Positions 58,464 to 64,000 of a stretch of DNA of 64,000 nucleotides are shown one piece after another (position 1 is the stretch's first letter; each line of letters opens with the position of its first letter). The notes under the pieces were generated by a model that was not told the origin of the DNA, ran no database searches, and saw only the letters and a list, made by a program, of their open reading frames with translations. This stretch comes from Ceratopteris richardii (Eukaryota > Streptophyta > Polypodiopsida > Polypodiales > Pteridaceae). The stretch is taken from the NCBI GenBank assembly GCA_020310875.1, contig CM035433.1, positions 106,339,758 to 106,403,757 of the forward strand, given 5' to 3'. Position numbers and translations under genes: made by a program.

Positions 58464-61433
58464 GCAATGTCAAAGCACCTGATGGAAACATCAACCTACT
58501 CAGTAAGGTACTCTATGTCCCTACCATTACAAAGAATTTGATAAGTGTTGGACAGATAGTAGAGAAAGGGTTGCAAGTCAGGTTCACAAAAGCAAGAGCA
58601 TTTGTTGAAGATCCAAGTCAAGGATTCAAAAAAATTGCAAAAGGTGAAAAGACAGGTAGATTGTTCACATTTGAATTACAGGACACTAGAAACATTGCTC
58701 TCTATAATTATGGTAGTCAAACACTCACAGAATTGGAAGTATGGCACAAAAGGTTAGCACATATTGGTGAAAGGTCATTAAAGCAAATCTGCAGGGACCA
58801 AAGTGTACTTGGACTCCCTAATTTGTCAAAACAGCATATGATTTATAAGTGTAGTGCATGTCAATTTGGAAAGTCTCACAAGTTACCATTCATGAAGAAA
58901 GGTTATATGCATGGAGATCTCTTGGAGTTGGTTCATACAGATGTATGGGGACCTAGCAAGGAAGCTTTAATATCTGGATCAAGGTATTATGTCTCCTTTA
59001 TTGATGATTGCAGCACATGGACTATCCTATTCTTTATGAAACACAAAGATGAAGTTTTTTCATGTTTCAAAAGATATTTGGCTCTTGTGGAGAATCAAAT
59101 GGGTAAATCACTAAAAAGGCTAAGGTCAGATGGAGGGGGAGAATACTTCTCCCATGAGTTTGATTCTTTTCTTCAAGAAAGAGGAATCAAAAGAGAGGTA
59201 ACTACAAGGTACACTCCTGAGCAAAATGGAGTGGCAGAAAGGAGGAATAGGACAATTGTTGAAGCTGCAAGGTCTATGTTAAATGAAAAGCATTTACCTA
59301 ATTACTTATGGGCTGAGGCTGTATCTGCAGCCACTTACTTGATTAACAGATTGCCTTCAAAATCTCTTGATGGGATGACTCCATATGAGGCTTGGAATGG
59401 AAGAAGACCAAGCTTAGATCATTGTAAAATTTTTGGATGTATTGCTTTTGCTCATGTTCCTTCACAAGTTAGAGGCAAGATGGATCCAAAGGCAGAAAGT
59501 GTATTTATTGGATATGACAACAATCAAAAGGGCTACAGGTTATACAACCCTACCAACAAAGGATTCTTGGTAAGCAGAGATGTAGTTTTTGATGAGAACA
59601 ATTCATGGTATGAAGATTCATGCAGGAAGGTCAATTTACCATACAATCTTGAAGAAGATTTTCCAAAGCTTGGTAGAGAACAACCAAAGATTGAAGAACA
59701 AGACACCTCGGAGGATGATGAAGAATCTCAGATGAAAAAGATCAAAGCATGGAAGTCTAAAGGTAAAGCAAAATTGCAAGAACTTGGACATGAGGCAGAA
59801 TCATCACATCATGGCCTAAGAAGATCTATGAGGGAAAAGAAAAAACCAGAAAGGTATGGGTTTGACACCTCATTAGTAACTAAACATTCTATCTACATAC
59901 CACAGGACATAAACCAAGAGGAGCCATCATCATTTGAAGAGGCCAAAGCAAAAACAGAATGGAAGCATGCAATGAAGGAAGAGATTGAAGCACTTGAGGA
60001 AAACAACACTTCATCCATGAAGGTAATAGGCTCAAGATGGGTCTATAAACTCAAGAAGAATTCTGATGGTTCCATTAACAGGTATAAGGCAAGGCTTGTA
60101 GCAAAAGGCTTTGCACAAACTCAGGGAATTGATTATGAGGAGGCCTTCTCTCCTGTGGCAAAGATGCCTACTATTAGGGTTTTGCTTAGTATTGCCTCTT
60201 CCAAGAATTGGAAGATACTTCAACTAGATGTAAAGAATGCATTCTTGAATGGTTGGATAACAGAAGAGGTATATATGGCACAACCATCTGATTTTTGAGA
60301 ATCAAGTTTATCCTGATTATGTGTGTAAACTTAACAAAGCATTGTATGGTCTCAAGCAAGCTCCAAGAGCTTGGAATTTCAGGCTTGTTTCATTCTTGCA
60401 GGACAAAGGCTTTCAACCAAGCAAGGCAGATCCTTCACTCTTTATTAGAAAGAGTAACTCTGAGGTCATCTACCTATGTGTATATGTAGATGATATTATA
60501 TTGACAGGAAATGATGCAGATGGTATGAAGAAGATCAAAGATTAGATGAGAGAAGAGTTCAAGATAAGTGATTTGGGTTCACTTACCTACTTCTTAGGTT
60601 TGGAAGTTGTCTACAAAGATCATGGTTTGTTTCTCACTCAAAGAAAGTACATTAAGGACATGTTGGCAAAATTCAAGATGCAAGATTGTAAGATTGCAGG
60701 TACTCCAATGGAGGTCAATCACAAATTGAGCTCACATGAAGGTGAACTCATAGAGGAAATCACATCATATCAAAGTCTAGTGGGTAGTCTCAACTATGCC
60801 ACATTGACAAGAGTAGATATATGTTACAGTGTGAGTGTGCTAAGTCAATTTATGCACACACCAAGGAAACCATATATGGATGCTGCCAAAAGGATTCTCA
60901 AGTATCTCAAAGGAACCATAAATGAAGGACTTTATTATCCTTATGTATCTCATTTAGGTTTGAAGCTATTTTCTGATGCAGATTGGGCTTGCTCCAAGGA
61001 AGATAGAAGGAGCACTTCAGGTTATCTTACCTTTGTAGGTTCAAAGCTTATTTCATGGTCATCCAAGAAGCAACCCATAGTTGCTCTCTCTTCTACTGAA
61101 GCTGAATATAGAGGTCTTGCCATAGCTACTCAGGAAGCTATGTGGATGAAGACATTATTCAAAGATCTTGGATTGGAGTTTGAAACTCCAACTATTTATG
61201 GTGACAATATGAGTTCTATTCATTTGGCTGCTAATCCTATTTTTCATGCAAGGACTAAACATATTGAAGTTCATTATCACTATGTAAGAGAGAAGGTTCT
61301 AAGCAAAGAGATTCAAATATCATATGTGTCCACTCATCAACAATGTGCAGATATTCTAATCAAAGCATTGGATGGTACAAAGCTCTGCAAGTTTAAAGCC
61401 ATGATTGGTTTACAGGTAATCTTGGAAGATTGA
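58451..61433 (+). pseudogene. Copia-5 protease end, integrase, RT and RNase H
   Basis: 58451-60298 holds integrase H2C2 (VWHKRLAHIGERSLKQI ... CSACQFGK), the DDE core (VHTDVWGP, RSDGGGEY, NGVAERRN), and the RT start (KKNSDGSINRYKARLVAKG, LQLDVKNAFLNGWITEEVY). An extra T near 60296 ends that frame. RT continues at 60321 (YGLKQAPRAW, YVDDIILTGND). A TAG at 60543-60545 is the only further stop. 60546-61433 completes RT and RNase H (DADWACSKEDRRSTSGY, SSKKQPIVALSSTEAEY, RTKHIEVHYHYVRE, ending near ADILIKALDG). The polypurine tract GAGGGGGAGC follows at about 61455-61465. Confidence 0.94.
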
Positions 61434-61465
61434 AGATCTCAAGCATACTTTGCTTGAGGGGGAGC

Positions 61466-62737
61466 TGTTGGAGCAAGTCTATGACAAACTTAAGTATTGG
61501 CTTGAGACCCACAAAGTCATGAAAAAAGCTTTAAAATGAAGACTATGTAAAGTTCACTCGTGAACTACCTCTTGTAACTTTTGAAGAGTTTACGTAATGT
61601 AAAAGTGAAAGAATCTTAAGTGGTTGAGTCCACTTGATCAAGAATGGAAAGAGGAGCCACGAATTCGTGATTTGTGGTAGGTAGAGAATCAAATCAATCA
61701 TTGATTGATTGGAGAGTGATTGAGGGAAGTTAGCCTCCCAAACTCAACTATAAATAGATGACAGTTTTAGTCGTGGTTAGAGAGACCTATGTGAAGACCT
61801 CCAAGAGCTTAGCTTTATGCCATATCAAGGTGTGATTACAAGGCACACATATGTATCAGTAAGTCATTGTATTGTACAAGCAATATACTTTCATTTTCAT
61901 GATTATTTGAGTTCATATGTCCATGTTCTTGTGAAGTGTACTACTCACTGCCATTACTCTCAGTTTTCTCAGTCAGATTGCAAAGATTGTTTCTCTAAGC
62001 TTGGTGCATCATTTTCAGTGATTTAACTTGGTAAAGTTAGCTCTATAAATCTACTATATGCTCACAAATTTTCATGTCATTTGGATGTTGCAATCTTCAG
62101 TTATATTCAGTTGAAGTCAACAGTGTCTGTTCATCTTCACTTCTCTGTCAGGTACCCGACTTTTTCACTCATCTTGTCAGAGCCATTTCTCAATGGTTAC
62201 TTATCCAAATTCAATGATTTAAAGCTTGTTGGATTCAGCTTACTGTCTAGTATAACCATACAAATTTTCATAATCATTGGATTCCTACATTTTGAGTTAT
62301 GTTTATTTTTCTGCTCACTGGTCTCAAACTGTAGAAGCCCGTGAAAATTGGGATGATGTCATCATTTGTTAAAACTCATTCTCAGTGTGTGGTTTATTAT
62401 TTTTGATGAGATTACTCTTGAAAGTTAGCTCTTTAAGCTACCTAGACTTCCCCAAGAGGAATTAAGCTAATTGCTGCTGTGCTCAGAGAATTATGTAAAA
62501 CACTGGACATGTGTATGAACCAAGAATAGCAAGTTTTCACCTCTGAGCTAACTCCAACTTATCTGTTTTGATTTATCTTTTTGAGAGTGATCTTCCAAGG
62601 TACATAGGGTGTCTAATACATCCATTGGCAAGTTAAAAGGGCCCACCATATACTCCTGGAGTTCAATTGGCTGGTGTAGATCAAGGATTTTGCAACACCT
62701 CTTCATCTTCAAGCACATACCTATCCATCTCTTCACA
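61466..62737 (+). repeat. 3' LTR of Copia-5
   Basis: 1272 bases, the same ends as the 5' LTR, followed by the target duplication CCAAT. Confidence 0.96.
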
Positions 62738-62742
62738 CCAAT

Positions 62743-63258
62743 CATACTCACAATGGAGATTAGTGGAAATGGAGGGAAGAGTCATGCCATCAAATGTGGC
62801 CAAGAAGGAAATCCAAGATTTCTTGATAAGGTCCAAAATTGTATGATTGCGTGCACATGGAAAAGAGGTCCATTGCTCATGCTCTTGAAAAAAAATGTCT
62901 TAGAGAAGCAACACCCTTCTTATGAAAGTGTCGTGCAATAGATCCAAAAGAAAGAGTAAGAGGAGGCGTATATAAGATTGACCAAAAGGGAGTCATAAGT
63001 TAATCTGTTACCATGGAGGACATTGAGCTGATTTTTTTGACATTGATCCATGCTTGATTTAACAATCACAAATACATAAAGAAAATACAACAATGAAAAT
63101 ACAAAAATAAATAAAATGTGTGCAAGAGTGCTTTGGCAACCCAAAAACTAACCAATAAGGAGAGAGCATTTGGGGGGGGGGAAGAGAGAGAGAGAGGAGG
63201 GATTGCCACATGAACCACAACTAACCAATGAGGGGAGAGCATAGGGGGGAGGTGGAGT
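62743..63258. other. non-coding flank right of Copia-5
   Basis: No gene recognised. It contains a G-run followed by (AG)n at about 63172-63199. A 45-base segment (AAGAGTGCTTTGGCAACCC onward, 63123-63167) is repeated directly at about 63647-63691, on the other side of the MITE. Confidence 0.6.
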
Positions 63259-63597
63259 CATAGTACAAGAAGAGGTTTAAAAACGAGATTTAAATTGAGG
63301 TTTAAATCGTTTAAATCGTAGAGGTTTAAAAAATTCAAAATAAAATCGGGGTTTTTATTCACTATGAGAGATTTTTATATTTTTGAAACATAAAAGCTAT
63401 GTACCATTGCACATTTAACACCTTTTTGATATACCTTTTTGAGTGTGCAAGAGAAGGAAATTTTGAAAATAGTTAGCATAGGACTTTTTGCTGAAGTCGA
63501 TTTTTTTCACAAAAAAAACTCTAAAAAATCGTAAAAAATGTTCTCACGATTTTTAAAACGATTTTTATTTAAAAATCGACGATTTTATTGTACTATG
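63259..63597. mobile_element. hAT-like MITE, 339 bases
   Basis: Flanked by a perfect 8-bp direct duplication GGTGGAGT (63251-63258 and 63598-63605). Its ends are 10-bp inverted repeats, CATAGTACAA and TTGTACTATG. The inside is A/T-rich, without coding capacity, and has repeated motifs near both ends (GTTTAAA on the left, AAATCG/CGATTTT on the right). An 8-bp duplication with short inverted ends fits a non-autonomous hAT element. Confidence 0.88.
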
Positions 63598-63605
63598 GGT
63601 GGAGT

Positions 63606-63752
63606 GAAGTGGGATCAAAGGTGACAAAAAAGTCAAAGCACATGTGTACAAGAGTGCTTTGATAACCCAAAAACTAACCAATAAGGAGAGAGTGTTGGGA
63701 GAAGGTGCAAGTGAAGAGAAACATTGTAAAATGTCATCTCACTAGGCCTTAA
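63606..63752. other. direct-repeat copy beyond the MITE
   Basis: Carries the second copy of the 45-base segment of 63123-63167 and words similar to 55560-55650, so this flank is itself repetitive. Confidence 0.6.
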
Positions 63753-64000
63753 TATGAAGAGAGTTCTAGAAAACAGGTATCTCCACTTGTGTTCGAGGAT
63801 GCATTCAGATCAGAAGAAAGCATCGATGTGGATTCATCTGTTCTTGATGAACAAGATGAAATATATCGCATGCTTCACTTAGAGCTCGAGAATGTTGATA
63901 GATGCATCACACGATCACGTTCTCGGGCTCTTTCACGAGGAGGACATACACCAGCCATAGAGGATATTCCTTCTACCGGTGCATCTACACCCTCATCTAG
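63753..64000 (+). CDS. unidentified open frame running off the right edge
   Basis: 82 codons open to the end of the window, following a stop at 63750-63752. The readable part is acidic (FEDAFRSEESIDVDSSVLDE), then has RSRSRALSRGG and a Ser/Thr/Pro-rich stretch. The first part overlaps repetitive sequence, so the true start may be an exon border such as AACAG|GT near 63776 or a point further right. I do not recognise the family. It does not resemble the missing MAP kinase lobe. It could be a retroelement gag-pol linker or a host exon. Confidence 0.3.

Larger units (their letters stand above)
55954..62737 (+). mobile_element. Ty1/copia element Copia-5, full length
   Basis: A 6784-base element with two 1272-base LTRs, initiator-Met primer site, a nearly intact gag-pol, a polypurine tract, and a perfect 5-bp target duplication CCAAT (55949-55953 and 62738-62742). 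The LTRs differ at about 27 sites (about 98% identity), so it is young. Long LTRs set it apart from the other copias here (230-294 bases). It lies downstream of MAP kinase exon 4, possibly in an intron. Confidence 0.97.

Overview
The window is repeat-dominated nuclear DNA of a vascular land plant. The only host gene recognised is a plant-type TDY-class MAP kinase split by introns (52973-54536, C-terminal part not found). Nearly everything else is LTR retrotransposon, plus pieces of L1-type LINE, a small hAT-like DNA element and a 5S-rRNA-derived fragment. Dense nested LTR elements, partly decayed, and a kinase gene whose continuation must lie beyond about 9 kb of transposons suggest a large genome such as a gymnosperm or fern; that placement is inference.

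Layout. 1-3562: broken Ty3/gypsy element (relic A, +). 3563-3780: leftover of a Ty1/copia leader. 3781-6470: 5' half of a Ty1/copia element (Copia-1a, +), fused at 6470 to a truncated LTR. 6470-28303: large Ty3/gypsy element (gypsy B, -), about 16.6 kb once the 5.26-kb copia element inserted in it (Copia-1b, 11119-16381, -) is removed. Gypsy B reads, on the minus strand: LTR, tRNA-Asp-type primer site, 1.45-kb leader with a striking GATAC/GTATC hairpin array, gag, protease, acidic linker, reverse transcriptase, RNase H, two tandem H2C2 zinc modules, integrase, a second retropepsin-like domain after integrase, a spacer, an extra ~1,200-codon coiled-coil reading frame, polypurine tract, truncated LTR. 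28304-33300: heavily decayed copia and gypsy pieces (-). 33600-46760: a three-level nest: Copia-2 (39563-44701) sits in the gag of Copia-3 (35623-46095), which sits in Copia-4 (33600-35622 and 46096-46760). The 5-bp target duplications (AACTC, AGAAC) and the LTR divergences agree on the order of insertion. The Copia-3 leader carries a 5S rRNA-like internal promoter segment.

46761-52972: no recognisable gene apart from a 5'-truncated LINE (49755-50630) with a 15-bp target duplication and three short tandem duplications. 52973-54536: MAP kinase exons 1-4, including a GC-AG intron and an activation-loop TDY split by an exon junction. 54537-64000: probably downstream intron or flank. It contains an old LINE 3' end, a nearly complete Copia-5 (55954-62737, TSD CCAAT, two 1272-bp LTRs), a 339-bp hAT-like MITE (63259-63597, 8-bp TSD), and an unidentified open frame running off the end.

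The retroelement polyproteins here all carry stops or frameshifts, so none encodes a complete autonomous protein as it stands. Copia-1b (two nonsense codons) and Copia-5 (two frameshifts, one stop) are the least damaged. Divergence figures are hand counts from reading the sequence.
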